Assembly (NCBI GenBank): GCA_007115705.1
Contig: QXEO01000143.1
Location: 4,261,434-4,325,433 of the forward strand
Length of the DNA: 64,000 bases
DNA from: Dactylis glomerata
Taxonomy: Eukaryota > Streptophyta > Magnoliopsida > Poales > Poaceae
Reading direction: 5' to 3'
The notes under the pieces are model-generated. The model was not told the origin of the DNA. It made no database searches and worked only from the letters and a program-made list of their open reading frames with translations. Positions 24,157-36,255 of this stretch are shown piece after piece (position 1 is the first letter of the stretch; each line of letters begins with the position of its first letter). The position numbers and the translations under genes are program-made.

Positions 24157-24805
24157 TAGGCGTTATTACAATTGCTCATCATGATATGTAATTTTGCCTG
24201 TGTACTTTTTGATACATCTTGGATGTGGGCTGCGTGCATCGTTGTTATGCAGAGGCCGGGTGTAAGCTTAATAACTATTAAGTAATAAAGCGCTCTTTTT
24301 CAAAAAATCTCAAGCGAGTTCTGTTGCCCCCTCTACAATTTTTTTCCACAAAATTACAAGAATTCAGCCCACTTTTACTCTCAGACAACACACGGACAAG
24401 AAATCAGCAAAGAGGGTAATCTGTCTGGCAGACCTGGACACAATTGAAGAGCTTGGCATTCTTGTTCTCCGACTCGATGGCGTACAGGGTTGGGTAGAAC
24501 ACCTTATACCTGAACAAACAGCACAAAAAGAGGATCGCGTCAGATTATCCCACCACAAGAGAATTTGGCGTGGAGACGAACACCGGAGGGGAAGGTGATT
24601 TGGCGTGGGGGCACGTACTTAGTGCGGGCCTTGACGACCTGGAAGCTCATCCAGAAGTTGAGGAAGGCGTAGGCCACCACCGTGAGCACAACGTACCCGT
24701 ACTCCTTGGTCAGCTCGATGGACACCGCCATCTCACCTTGTGGATTCCTTTCTTTCTTGCTTCCTTAGAAATGCTGCTGATTGGAGAGGATGCAGACTGG
24801 AGGTC

Positions 24806-24815
24806 TATTTTTATA
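24806..24815 (-). promoter_or_regulatory. TATA box of the MGST3-like gene
   Basis: The minus strand reads TATAAAAATA about 75 bases upstream of the ATG at 24731, a normal plant spacing. Confidence 0.6.
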
Positions 24816-25055
24816 GGAGGCCGGAAGCGTCTAGAACTCCCAGACCAAATGTGCCCGCCCTCCCGGCCGGCGATTCCCTTTTGTCGCCGGCTGCGATCCC
24901 TATGGTCGATCCAGCCTCAGGCGAAGTACCTGCGGCGTCAGGCTCATTTTATCATGTCTCGTCATTTCATTTTTGTTTGGAGCTCTTTTACGATGATTGA
25001 CACGGAACCTAGGTTCCGTTCGGTTCCGTCGAATCTAAATATTTATGACCGTTGA

Positions 25056-25642
25056 TTAAAAGAGATGATAACTTTTGTTAAAACATATACAATGCTTTCA
25101 CGATCTTTTTACGTTCCCGAGTGGTCGATCAGCCTTGTCTCTTACATTCCTACCCTAACCTTCGAACAGATCACCGCCGCCGCGCGCCCCTACCACAGAC
25201 ATCTTCTTCCCCCCAGCAGATCCCATCCTGCGAGAAGGCAAGGCCACGCCTCAGCCCCACCACGGGCAAGCTCCATAGGGCGAAGCCCCAGCCATAGTCA
25301 CCGCACCTTTTCCCTCTCCTCCCTACTGGAGCCGGAGAACATAATTCATGTATCTTGTCATGTCAATATGGGGCAGAGGCAGCAGCAGAAAAGTTCCTCG
25401 AGTGTATCAGAATAATGGCCATAGTTAGTCTCCTAGCTCCTGCAATCCTAGTTATCATATTCACTTCTGATCTGCAAATGCTTAGATTAATCTGCTATGT
25501 GCTGGTGCTGAAAGCAGTCATGCTTGATCAGACTGCTCGACGAAAACAGATTGTGCAAGACAAGATAAAAGTTAAAGGGAAACCAGCAGCATCCTGACTA
25601 GTAAATAAGAGCTGGTTGTGTAGGCTGTAGTAAACTGCCTTA
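25056..25642. other. Spacer between MGST3 promoter and Harbinger element, with one small hydrophobic ORF
   Basis: An ATG at 25415 opens a 60-codon frame to 25597 (MAIVSLLAPAILVIIF...), with one or two hydrophobic segments and a basic tail. It could be a terminal exon of an unrecognised gene or chance. Nothing else here is supported. Confidence 0.25.
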
Positions 25643-26493
25643 GAGCATGTCTAACAGACCCCCTAAAAGGTCCAACCCGGTAAAATAACCGCCGATATAC
25701 GGGGTAGAGCTCTACCCGGCCGTCTAGCAGACTCCGTAAATCAGCCCCTCGTATCGAATTTTTTCAGTTTTGGCTACGGGGCGGCTCTTCGCCCCCTACT
25801 TGTGCGGGGTGGGAAGGGGAATAGATGGCGAAACCCCCATTCTCCCCTCCACTGCGCGCGAAGGGTTTCACCGAAACCCAACCGCCGCCGCCGCCCGATC
25901 TCCTCCGCCCCGCCCTTCCCGGCAACGACGCGGCCGGATCTCGCTGCCATGGATCCCCCGCAAGGCCCGCCGACCGCCGGCGGTGCACCACCTTCGCCCG
26001 CGGTGGTTGATGTCCCCGTCGAAGGTCTGCCAAACGCCGGCGACGTTGCGGCCATGATCTCCGCCGCCATCCCGTTGAAGAGGAAGAGGATCCCGAAGCA
26101 GTTCTTCGAAGCCCCTGCGGCGGCCGCAGCTCCGCCGGCTGTGACTGCGGCAGCTGACAAGAAGGGGGCAGGATGAAGACGAAGGCGGTCAGGCCGAGGG
26201 GTGCCCCGCCGAGCAGGGTGAAGACAAAGGCAGCCAGTCGCATCGGCCTTGCGCTTCCACCGCCCTCCAAGACCACGGCCCCTCCTCCTTCCGTTCTGTC
26301 CGCGCCAACGCCCGCGCCGCCGCCACCCTCCATGGACGTAGACAAGGTGTTCGATGTTGAGTCCATAATATCGTATATGGACATGCTCAACGATTCCTTG
26401 GTGGACTTGGCCGCCGGCATCGATGCGTTTGATGGGGAGGACAATGTCGAAGGGATTGATGATGATGAGGAGGAGGAGGAGGGTGAGGGTGAC

Positions 26494-27829
26494 TGAAAGG
26501 ATCGTATGAGCGACTAGAGGGCGGTGAATAGGAGCTACCCAAATTTTTACTTCTTTTCAAGTTAAGGCTAGACAAGAAGGTAAATTCTCTAGATGTGCTA
26601 CTAAGTGAAGTTACCTAGAGTGACAAGCAAGCTAGCAATAACAATATAAGTAAAGGTACGAGTAAAGGATAGAGGTAACCGCAATGGAGACACGAAGACA
26701 CAAGGATGTATTCCCGTAGTTCCTTCCTTGTTACGGGAAGTACGTCTACGTTGGAGAGGTGTGGTGCCACAAAGGCCACCAACGCCACAAAGGCTCACCC
26801 TATTCTCCGGTGAACAAGCCACAAAGGCGAGTTCACGCTCCACTAAGCGATGCCCTTAAAGGCGACACGACACCTTTACACAAAGTATTGGGGCAAGCTC
26901 CACAACTCAATTGGAGGCTCCCAATAGGCCCACCAAGCTCTTACACACAAAGTTAAGCTTGGAGGACGGCTTCTTCCGGCTAGGAATCCGATGAATCACA
27001 CAAGTTACAAGCCCCTCAACAAAGCAAGGGGGGAAATCAAATCGCCTTGGTGGAGGTGTAGATCTAGGTCTTCTCCCTCAAATCCCAAAAGGGCTTTGAG
27101 TTCTATTGGCTAGGGAGAGAGATCTAGTGCTTTGAAGCTTAGCAACAATGGAGGAGAGAGAGTGGAAGCCGCAGCCTCTTCTTGAGGTAGAGGAAGGCTT
27201 TATATAGTCCTCCACGAAATGTAGCCGTTGCTGGACGACTAGGGCCGGAGTCTCCGGCCAGGAGGGCCGGAGTCTCCGCCCTAAGTGACTCCAGGGCCGG
27301 AGTCTCCGGCCAGAGACAAAAGTCTCCGGCCCAACTCCGGCCTGGTCTCTGAAGCGTCCGAGCCTTTAGCAATCCTGACCACAACTGGACAGACCGGAGT
27401 CTCCGGCCCCTGGGGACCGGAGTCTCCGGCCTCAGCATGCCGACCCGGAGTCTCCGGCCAGAGACAGAAAGTCTCCGGCCCAACTTCGGACGGGCATCTG
27501 AAGCGTCCGACTTTGGGGATTGCCTGGGCGAGTCCCCTAGGCCGGAGTCTCCGGCCACCAGGGCCGGAGTCTCCGCCCTAGAAGAAGCAACAGCAGCACT
27601 TCGTGGATCCCCTCTCCACCATTTCCACCTTCGCGAAGCACCCTACAAGACAACTAAGCCCTAACTCCACTACTGGACTACGGGCTCCGATCTTTTCTTC
27701 CTTTTTGGGGTGAACCTCCGCGAGATCCTGAATCAACCTAGAAAATCTGCAGAACTTTAATAGCATGGTTAATTCACCAAATGTTGTTAACAAACACCAA
27801 AATACATTTATTAGGGAAATGCTCTTTCA
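26494..27829 (-). repeat. Copia A 3' LTR
   Basis: 1336 bp. The minus-strand TATA motif is at about 27199-27207 (TATATAAAG). Upstream of it on the minus strand, at 27240-27590, is the palindrome array. The right LTR has the same layout. Confidence 0.92.
27240..27590. repeat. Palindrome array CCGGAG-T-CTCCGG in the Copia A 3' LTR
   Basis: I count six perfect copies of CCGGAGTCTCCGG, two copies ending ccgccc, and two half copies (aagtctccggcc) in 350 bp. They lie upstream of the LTR TATA box in element orientation. The matching array in the other LTR is at about 58459-58797. Confidence 0.9.
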
Positions 27830-27830
27830 A

Positions 27831-28279
27831 TCTCCCCCTTTTTGGTGTTTGATGACAACATACGGATTTGCAAGATATAAGCACAATAAATTAAAATATA
27901 TAGCCAAAGCTCCCCCTACTTGTGTGCACAATACCATTTGCATTTGAACATGAGTCCACACAAGTAAGGATCATCACTCCCCCTATATATTTCACAATTA
28001 TACCAAGAGCTAGTAAAACATATATGAGACTAACCACTAGCATATAAGTAAGACTAACAAGATAGCACACATTAATAATAGTCTTACTAGCAATAGGAAC
28101 TTAAGTCTCACAATAATACCATACCACACACACGATAGTTCAACACTAAGATAGATGCGACACAACATGAAAGTCCATGAAGTTGTGTCTCGACCAAAGC
28201 AAATGAAATCCAAATCCAAATAAACCAACCCATGGCAAATCCCAACGAAGACATCCTAATAGAGCTACTTCTCCCCCTT
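27831..28279 (-). promoter_or_regulatory. Repeated polypurine tracts of Copia A
   Basis: On the minus strand, gggggag-type tracts occur at about 27831-27843 (adjoining the LTR, the likely plus-strand primer), 27910-27917, 27977-27984 and 28270-28279. Another follows pol near 30925-30935. Repeated PPT cores are a known Sirevirus feature. Confidence 0.75.
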
Positions 28280-28330
28280 TGGCATTGAGACACCAAAAAG
28301 GGAAAAGAGCGATGCTACACGCCCATGAGA

Positions 28331-30256
28331 TCACTCATCGTCTTCATCCTCGGGCTCGTCCTCGGAACCGGCATTAAAGTCCTCATCTCCTTCTTCAATA
28401 TCATCAGAAGCCATGGGCTTCTTGCCATGATGCACATTGGAGGTGCCAGAGGTGACCTCCTCAAAGGCTTGCCAGTCAGTCAGACCCTTGCTCCACTTGC
28501 CATAGGAGTGAGTGCCGGATGAAGAAGAGGAAGGAGGTGATTCCACATAGCCCGGTTGATACTTCCGAAAAGCCTTGTGAAGAACTTGTTGATTGTCATT
28601 TATGTGCTTTTGAGCAATGTAGCTCTCATATTGCTTGTGACGGATGTCCACATTCATGCAAAGCACATTCCTTTGGAACCAATTGAGCTTCTTATATTCT
28701 TGACCAAACTCATTGTTGGAGCTAGAGCCGGCATTGCTAGCATTCTTCATCCTTGGGCCCCTTCTAGTTGAAACTCCTTCGGCAAAGGCATCATCATCTT
28801 CACCTCTCACCGGAGCAAATGGTTCCTTGGAGTGACCGGTGGGTTCTTTGCGTTGAAGGTTCACAACCTTGTGATTCACAAGGTTTGCCGTGAGAAGAGG
28901 AAGGTTGAGTTGTTGAGCATGGATGAGCTTCATGACAAAGGGGGCATAAAGAGGAGTCTTCTTGTTGAGAATGCAATCATTGATCTCCTTGTGAATGAAA
29001 TCCATCACATCAAGTGGCTCAACATGTGCGGTCTCCCCTTTGCAATAGACTTCATGTGAGTATGCCAAAAGATTCACCAAGGCCCCTCGAATAGCATCAA
29101 AGTTACCGGCTTGAGGGGCAATGGAGGCCCGGAATATGTGGAGCAAGATGTTGGACCGTTTGGATAGCCCAAGGGTGCCCCCAATGACAATCTTCTTATC
29201 ATCCCCGGTGTAGAGAGGAGCAAGCTTCTTCTTCTCATAGTACTCACCATCCACATGCATCCTCATGCCACTAGGAGTAGTAGCACCACGAAACTCATAC
29301 CCAAGGAGAGCGGCAAAATCCATGAAGTTGGAGTGACAAACCTCTTCTCCGGTCATCCAAGTCATGGGGATCTCCTCACCATCCCCAAGTACCAAGGTAG
29401 CAAAGAACTGATGGACCAATGTGATGTTATAGGGCTCTTGAATCTTCATGAGTGGATGGAGCCCAAGCTTGCGAGTGATCCACACGGCCTCTCCAAAATA
29501 TGCACTGTGCTTGGCAAAATGAGAGAAGTCCATGACCGTCTGAGGGCAAACCGGATACTTCTTGAGAGAAGCATAGAATTCCTTCATGATCAGCTCTTGC
29601 TCTTTGCGGGCAAAACAACAGTCACGAGAGTTGCGCGGGAGAGTGTACATGTCCCTCTTCCTCATCTCAACAAATTCAGAAGATGACAGCCCTTCCAAAG
29701 TCACCAGGCTATCGAACTTGACCTTCTTAGCTGCCTCAGCTCGTTCCTCCTCAGCCATCCTTGTCTTGAGCCTCTTAGCATCCCTAGCTTGCTGAGCAAT
29801 GACAGACCTCTGAGCAAGAGCCCCTGTGGTGGGATTGACAACCAACTTGTCATTGCTGTGAGCGGCCGGTTTCCGAGAACCACCTGCACCTGTGAATGAG
29901 TGAGGAAGATAGCAAGGTTGAGGTGACATGTCCTAGAATCAAAAAGTAAGCAACTATGCTGTGACTAGTGCACCTAGGCCTGATCTAGCCGGAGTCTCCG
30001 GCCAAAGCTGGAGACTTTGCGTCTAGGCCGGAGTCTCCGGCCACAGGGGGCGGAGTCTCCGGTTGGATGCAGGAGCCCGAGCCTAGGAGGCCACATTGAA
30101 CAAATCGAGTGCAAAATCCACAATATAGTTGCTAAGAAGATGATTGATAGCCACTAGAAGGTAGTACACCATATCAAACTAAGGGAAACATGCACATCTC
30201 ATAGATCTAGAGAAAACTAGATGGAGAAGATGAAAGGCAACTTTACCGGAGTCCAT
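28331..30256 (-). CDS. Copia A ORF3, spliced, after pol
   Basis: Exon 1 is only 10 nt of coding sequence (30256-30247, ATGGACTCCG). The intron has a GTAAAG donor at 30246 and a CAG acceptor ending at 29884; another CAG six bases earlier is possible. Exon 2 is 29883-28331. The product of about 520 residues is uninterrupted: a basic N-terminus, a central region with FVEMRKRDMYTLPR, EFYASL, VHQFFATL, TWMTGEE and APQAGNFDAIRGALVNLL, and a strongly acidic C-terminus. Copia B carries a diverged homologue with the same exon structure. The EFYA.L and QFFATL motifs resemble the 'putative plant transposon protein' domain of plant retroelements (tentative). No signal peptide or membrane segment is seen, so an env role is not supported. 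Confidence 0.72.
29988..30064. repeat. Palindromes in the ORF3 intron of Copia A
   Basis: Two perfect CCGGAGTCTCCGG copies plus one partial, within the 363-nt intron. Confidence 0.85.
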
Positions 30257-30600
30257 GGCACAAAATCGATCGGTGGGATTGATCCCACACCTCCACGGAG
30301 TTGATTTGCCGGTGGCACGGCGGATCCCGAAGCTTGAAGAGGCTCCGGGGGTCGATCTGAGGGCAAGAGGGCGGCAGGGGTGGAGTAGAGGCACGGGGGT
30401 GGATGGGGAAGAATGAACCATTCTTCCCCACCCCGTGCCCTAAGTATGATTTCGAAACTGCCCCGGCCGGAGTCTCCGGTACTTACCCCGGAGTCTCCGG
30501 GCTGTAAACCCCGGAGTCTCCGGCCCCTCTTGACAAGATCAACATTTATGGTGTAAAAAGGACATGTCATTTAGAGATTAAGTATGTTTGAGGATGAGAT
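30257..30600 (-). promoter_or_regulatory. Leader and putative promoter of Copia A ORF3
   Basis: Upstream of the ORF3 ATG on the minus strand the sequence is GC-rich and gene-like, and 30464-30532 holds three palindrome copies of the LTR type. Their position mirrors Copia B (53232-53310). That this is a promoter is inference. Confidence 0.45.
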
Positions 30601-30997
30601 AGGCTTGGGATGGAAACATTGTCACTGTGTGGTACAAAATGCTCATGTTTGCAAACATGCAAATAAAATCAAATAAGACCAAACATGAGCATGTTCCCAT
30701 AAAAAAAATAAGACAATAAAATCAAATGGGAAACTCCTCCACTAGGGAGGTTGGTGACCAAAAGGCCACCATGTATGAGTATAAAGGTATGGCACCGCGA
30801 AGATATATCTTGGGCCCAAAACCTAGACTCATCGATTAAGCTCAAAAATGTCACAAATGACAAGATAGAACAATACGCTTACTATTGGCATTATGGGGGG
30901 AGGGATAGTCCAATCAATTAGGACCGCACTCCCCCTATTTCCATGCCCACATCTAGAACAACACACAAGTTAGAGTATGGGAGTAAATGCTCCTAGC

Positions 30998-33900
30998 TCA
31001 AGCCACATTGCTTGAATCAATGATATTTAGTTCATGCCTCAATTCCCGGAATCTTGCTTCATCAAGAGGCTTTGTGAATATATCGGCAAGTTGCTCATTA
31101 GTGCCAACATAAGATAGATCAATATCTCCACGGTTGACATGATCCCGAATGAAATGATGACGAATCTCAATATGCTTCGTCTTGTTGTGTTGCACCGGGT
31201 TGTGAGCGATCTTGATTGCACTTTCATTATCACATAAAAGAGGCACTTTGTCAAAAATGACACCGTAATCCTTCAAAGTTTGCCTCATCCATAAGAGTTG
31301 TGCACAACAACTAGCCGCGGCTACATATTCGGCTTTAGTGGTAGAGAGAGACACACAATTTTGTTTCTTAGATGACCAACACACCAAAGACCTACCAAGA
31401 AATTGGCAAGCCCCGGAGGTTGATTTCCGTTCCACTTTGTCTCCCGCCCAATCCGAATCCGAGTAACCTACAAGATCAAAACTTGCTCCCTTTGGATACC
31501 AAAGACCAAAGTTAGGGGTATTCACTAAATATCGAAAGATTCTCTTGACCGCCACCAAGTGGCTTTCTTTTGGTGCGGCTTGAAAACGTGCACAAACTCC
31601 CACACTTAACATAATGTCCGGTCTAGATGCACAAAGGTAAAGCAAGGAACCAATCATAGATCTATAAAGTTTTTGATCCACTTCTTTACCATTAGGATCG
31701 AGATCAAGATTAACCTTTGTTGGCATGGGAGTCTTTGCACCTTTGACTCCTATCATCTCGAACCTCTTGAGCATGTCTTGGGTATATTTGGCTTGGTTCA
31801 CAAAAGTCCCTCCCTTCAATTGTTTGACTTCAAATCCAAGGAAGAACTCTAACTCCCCCATCATAGACATCTCAAACTTGTCGGTCATGAGCTTGGCAAA
31901 CTCATTATTGAAAGCTTTGTTAGTAGAACCAAATATAATATCATCAACATATAATTGGCAAATGAAAAGCTCCCCATTGACCTTCTTAGTAAAAAGAGTG
32001 GGATCGATCACCCCAATTTCAAAACCACGATCAACCAACAACTCTTTAAGGTGCTCATACCACGCACGTGGGGTTTGTTTGAGGCCATAGAGCGCCTTAT
32101 CAAGTTTGTAAACGTGGTTAGGAAACTTAGGGTTTTCGAAGCCCAGGGGTTGCTTCACAAAAACCAATTCATTTAAGGGACCATTGAGAAATGCACTTTT
32201 AACATCCATTTGTTGAAGTTTAAAGTTATGATGTGATGCATATGCAAGTAAGATGCGAATGGATTCAAGACGGGCAACGGGAGCGAAAGTTTCACCAAAG
32301 TCAATACCCTCAACTTGGGAGAAACCTTGAGCCACCAATCTTGCCTTGTTACGAATGACTATGCCATTTGCATCTTGCTTGTTCTTAAAGATCCACTTGG
32401 TCCCAATGACATTACGGCAATCTTTAGGCCTTTCTACTAGAGTCCAAACTTTGTTGCGCTCGAAGTTGTTGAGTTCATCATGCATGGCATCAAGCCAATC
32501 CGGATCCTCAAGCGCCTCATAAACTTTCTTGGGTTCTACACAAGAGACGAAAGCATGATGAGAGCTAAAGTTAGAAAGTTGCCTCCTTGTGGAGACACCT
32601 TTACGAACACTCCCAACCACATTTTCCAAGGATATGCTTCTTCGTCGAAGAATGGACTCAAGCTTCTTCTCACGGCGAGTGCGAGCCTCAAGAGGAGATT
32701 CTTGAGAGACTACTTGATCATCTTCATGATCACTGTTCTGGTCCTCGCCTTGACCAGATGGATTGCCTTGATCATCAAGTGGCCCATAGCCACGGAATTC
32801 CGAAGGATCTTCATCAAGGCCTTGATCACCCCCGGAGACTCCGGTATTCATACCCGGAGACTCCGGTATAGGCCGGAGTGTCCGGACCACAGGGGCCGGA
32901 GACTCCGGGCAAGATTGCTCGGGGGGGTGATCTTGAGGTTGAGGGTGCGCAGCTTGTCTTTGGTCAATGTCCTGTGGGTGTTCAGCAGGTAAAGGCTCCA
33001 CTTGTGTAGAGCATTGTCCTTCTCCTTCGGCCAAAAGGTGTCCCTCAATGGGCCGGAAGAATCCGACACCCATTCTTCTTATGGCTTGGGGAGGAATTTC
33101 GTCACCTACATCATGAACACCACTTTGTCCCACAAAGGAACCATTATCTTCATCGAACCTCACATTACAAGTCTCTATAACATGCCCGGTGGACTTGCTA
33201 TAGATCTTATAGGAATGTGAGTCCGTGGAGTAACCAACAAAGATACCCTCTATAGCTTTAGAATCAAATTTTGACAAACGAACACCTTTCTTGAGATAGA
33301 AACACTTACAACCAAATACCCGGAAGTACTTGATGTTGGGCTTTTGCCCGGTAAGAATTTCATATGGAGTCTTGTTCAAGTTCTTGCGGAGATAAAGCCG
33401 GTTGGTGGCATGGCATGCGGTATTAATAACTTCGGCCCAAAAGTTGTATGGAGACTTGAACTCCGCCAACATAGTTCTTGCCGCATCCATAAGAGTCCGG
33501 TTCTTCCTCTCGGCAACTCCATTTTGTTGCGGGGTATATGCAGCGGAATATTGATGTTTGATACCCGCATCACTAAGAAACTCATTTAGGGAGTAGTTCT
33601 TGAACTCGGTGCCATTGTCACTTCTTATAGTCAATATGGTGGTATTGAATTGACGCTCAACTTCGGTGGCAAAGTCTTTGACGGTTTGTTGGGTCTCACT
33701 CTTGAACTCAAAGAAATAAACCCAAGTATATCTTGAATAGTCATCGACAATCACTAAGCAATACTTCTTGCCACCAAGACTTGCATAAGTGGGAGGTCCA
33801 AAGAGGTCCATGTGAAGGAGCTCCAAGCACCTCTTGGAAGAGATAATAGTCTTGCTCGGATGGCTTGTTTCATGCATCTTTCCTTCAATACATGCCCTAC

Positions 33901-34651
33901 AAACACGATCTTTGGCAAAAGAAACATCCTTTAGTCCGAGTATGTGGCCGCCGGTGTAGAGATTTTGCAAAGCTCTCATATTGACGTGGGCTAACCGGCG
34001 ATGCCAAAGCCATCCCACGTCGGCCTTAGCAATTAGGCATATCGCGGCCGTAGTGGGTTTCTCCGAGAAGTCCACCACATACAAGCCATTTTCGACATAC
34101 CCAACAAAGGCAACCTTGAGAGACTTACTCCACATGACGACCACAATATCAACATCAAAATATGTGGCATAGCCCATAGTAGCAAGTTGATGAACGTAAA
34201 GTAAATTATAACCAATGGTTTTGACAAGCATGACATTCACTAGGGACACGTTCCAGAGTAATCACCACCTTACCGAAACCAAGTACCTTAGAGGATGATT
34301 TATCACCATATGAGACCGTGACATTTGAAATATTTGGCTTTAGATCTTCCACAATATTTTTGCTTCCGGTCATGTGGCTTGTGGCACCACTATCAATAAT
34401 CCATTTTTCTCCTCCGGAAGCAATGTCCTACAAGAGATCAATTCTTGGTTTTAGGTCCCCATTTTTGGATGGGTCCTCTTTTGTTAGTCACAAGAATCTT
34501 AGGTACCCAAATAGCATATTCAAAGTAGCCATCAGAGGGACCAACATATTTAGCATAGACATCACCATAATAATCCCTAAGAAGAACATAATGAGCGTTA
34601 TGTTTTCCTGCAAAATTATTGTGAGTAGGGCCGGAGACTCCGGCCTTTGGG
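30998..34651 (-). pseudogene. pol: Copia A pol: protease, integrase, RT, RNase H
   Basis: The aspartic protease motif DSGAT is at 34394-34380 (minus). A frameshift near 34245 separates it from the 1083-codon frame 34249-30998. That frame contains the GAG-preintegrase region (WHRRLAHVN, C..C), the integrase core (MDLFGP, RSDNGTEF, NGVAERKNRT), a long linker, RT (WIFKNKQD, LQQMDVKSAFLNG, LYGLKQ.PRAWY, catalytic YVDDI) and RNase H (DSDWAGD, STTKAEYVAA). The linker at about 32824-32912 contains the CCGGAG palindromes, here read as Pro-Glu-Ser-Pro codons. The upstream part is cut by Tat-2 at 34657. RT and RNase H motifs look intact. Confidence 0.9.
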
Positions 34652-34656
34652 AGCGG

Positions 34657-34990
34657 TGACGAGGGTTAACTCGACAAATGTCCTAGATGAAGGACTTAGG
34701 ATCGGGGAGATAGGGCGTCGGATGAACTCGAAGGTAAAGTTAGTCGAAATAGGTGTGTATCGAAAGTAAACTTGGGTGTTCAACCTGGCTTGCTTTCAAT
34801 CTGCCCTACACCGTCCCCTCCTATCCCCTATATATAGGTGGCCAGGTCTCGAGGATCGGGTAGGGTTTGATACAGATTACAATATCGACATACGGAAAAG
34901 ACTCGTATTCGACTATCATTACAACTGGGCCTAGCTTAACGGGCCTCAGGGGTACTCAACTAACGGGCTCTATTAACTATACCCATGTCA
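34657..34990 (-). repeat. Tat-2 3' LTR
   Basis: 334 bp. The minus strand reads TGACATGGG...CCTCGTCA. It contains the minus-strand ctatatatagg TATA motif. Confidence 0.92.
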
Positions 34991-35680
34991 GTAGCCCCTG
35001 AGATTCTACCAGAATTGTAGATTCGGGTTGAATCTCTAATCTTCAAATCTTCAACTTGATCAATTCTTCGACTTCTTCTTATCTTCAAATCTTCGACTTG
35101 GTCTTTCGACTTATATTTGTTAATAATTTGTTCGCAAGGGGTCTTGATGAACAAGCCTGACAACTCTGATGGATCAAGAGGTCAGTTAACTGCCGGAACA
35201 GATACTTGTCACCTACTTCAAATTCAATCTCCTTGGACTTGAATTCGGGATACCAGTCAAACCCATTCTTCTGCCGCATTTAGGTCTTACAAAGAATGAA
35301 TCCCAGTGGTTCTCAGGGTACCCAGTGCGTCCACCAGGATTTTCTTCGCGTCGTAGACACGGATACATACCAGCAGAGCGCATCCATGTGCGTATACCAG
35401 GCCACACAGGACGGATCCTGGGGTCTTACCTTCGTGACAAGTCACGGCATTCGAGTTGTGTTGCGATAACGCAACTCGAGAATCTCATGTCGCAGTCAAA
35501 TCTTGACTGAAAATATTCGGGTTTCTTCAACCATAAAACTCGCTCCCGATGGGAGTAACACTCCTTCACTTCTCCATTCTCCAATGCTTTACCAATAAAT
35601 ATCGTCGGGTGCGCGCTCAGCGCTCCCGATGGGAGTAGCCCCCGAGGCTATAGTCGAAAAAAGAGTTTTTTGAGTATAGG
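34991..35680. repeat. 3' region of Tat-2 shared with Tat-1
   Basis: Reverse complement of the Tat-1 segment 17990-18668, with high identity. It ends near ctcgctcccgatgggagtag and the gaggctatagtcg phrase found in both elements. Confidence 0.75.
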
Positions 35681-36102
35681 CTCAAGAGATAATGTAGCTC
35701 TTCATACTTTAACTCGAAACACTTCAACTTCGAGATTCTTCAACTCAATATATTTTAACTTCAACATACTTCATCTTCGAGATACTCTAAGAACACCTTG
35801 TCGTCGAATATGCTTCCACAACTCCATTAAAGATTTCCAATCACCATCTTTTAAGAATAGTAGCTCCCAAGGCTATAATCGAAAAATCCTTCACACATAA
35901 TCTTCTCTAAGAATTTTGCATTTGTCGGCGCCATTTCCTGTTTGATAATATATCCTTTATGACATCAATGAATACGTCACTTCTATATCATTGCGAACCG
36001 TTGCATGGGCAGTACTGTAAATTCCTCAATTTTTTGACCGTTAGTGGGCTGCCGTTTCCGCTCTTTGCGCCACGTCTCGGCCCACGATCCTTCTCCCAGA
36101 AG

Positions 36103-36110
36103 ATATATAA
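36103..36110 (+). promoter_or_regulatory. TATA box of the antisense gene in Tat-2
   Basis: atatataa at 36103-36110, about 150 bases before the chosen ATG at 36256. It lies on the strand of the antisense gene. Confidence 0.55.
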
Positions 36111-36255
36111 GGGGATCTTGGGGAATTTTACTGTTTACCAGCTCTTTCTCTCCGCCGCCTCCATTGCTGCTCTCCTCTGTCTCCTCCTCTCGTGGATAGC
36201 CCCCGAGCGCACTTCGTACTGGATGCGCGTGAAACACCTGGCCACTAAGAACACC

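Larger units (their letters stand above)
20080..24306 (+). mobile_element. L1-type LINE inserted in MGST3 exon 3
   Basis: A 4.2-kb non-LTR retrotransposon on the plus strand. It is flanked by the 15-bp direct repeat atctcaagcgagttc (20065-20079 and 24307-24321; the first a may belong to the A-tail) and ends in a short A tract. It is 5' truncated: only the end of ORF1 remains, followed by ORF2 with endonuclease, RT and a C-terminal zinc-binding region. A stop inside RT and a frameshift near the C-terminus make it non-autonomous. The gene disrupted is the MGST3-like gene on the other strand. Confidence 0.92.
19416..24731 (-). pseudogene. MGST3: MGST3-like microsomal glutathione S-transferase gene, split by a LINE
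   Basis: MAPEG-family membrane enzyme (glutathione transferase/peroxidase of the ER membrane). Four exons are readable with canonical splice sites: 24731-24619 (starts MAVSIELTKEYGYVV, first membrane span), 24509-24434 (FYPTLYAIESENK), exon 3 in two parts, 24332-24307 and 20064-19921 (NSLEMMP motif, LVGGLQHPVIAA, YFKGYATGVPDN), and 19500-19416 (LISCTASFGINLVIREAI, stop TGA). Summed without the LINE the coding length is 444 nt, giving 147 residues, the usual family size, with phases agreeing at every junction. The only lesion I see is the LINE in exon 3, so the loss of function looks recent. Confidence 0.9.

Noticed and set aside
25065..25415. 116-codon ORF upstream of the Harbinger element
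   Set aside because: No domain, low-complexity Pro/Ser/His composition, and no supporting signals.
25764..26444. 226-codon minus-strand ORF over the Harbinger ORF1
   Set aside because: GC-rich shadow of the plus-strand Pro/Ala-rich exon.
27240..27590. CRISPR-like or satellite interpretation of the CCGGAG array
   Set aside because: Spacing is irregular, copies are palindromic and they sit upstream of a TATA box inside an LTR of a nuclear plant element.
28331..30256. ORF3 of the Copia elements as an envelope gene
   Set aside because: No signal peptide, transmembrane span or coiled-coil fusion region is visible in either copy.
35959..36255. Upstream ATG extending the antisense gene in Tat-2
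   Set aside because: A TATA box at 36103-36110 lies inside this stretch and the ATG at 36256 has better context, so the upstream part is promoter and leader.
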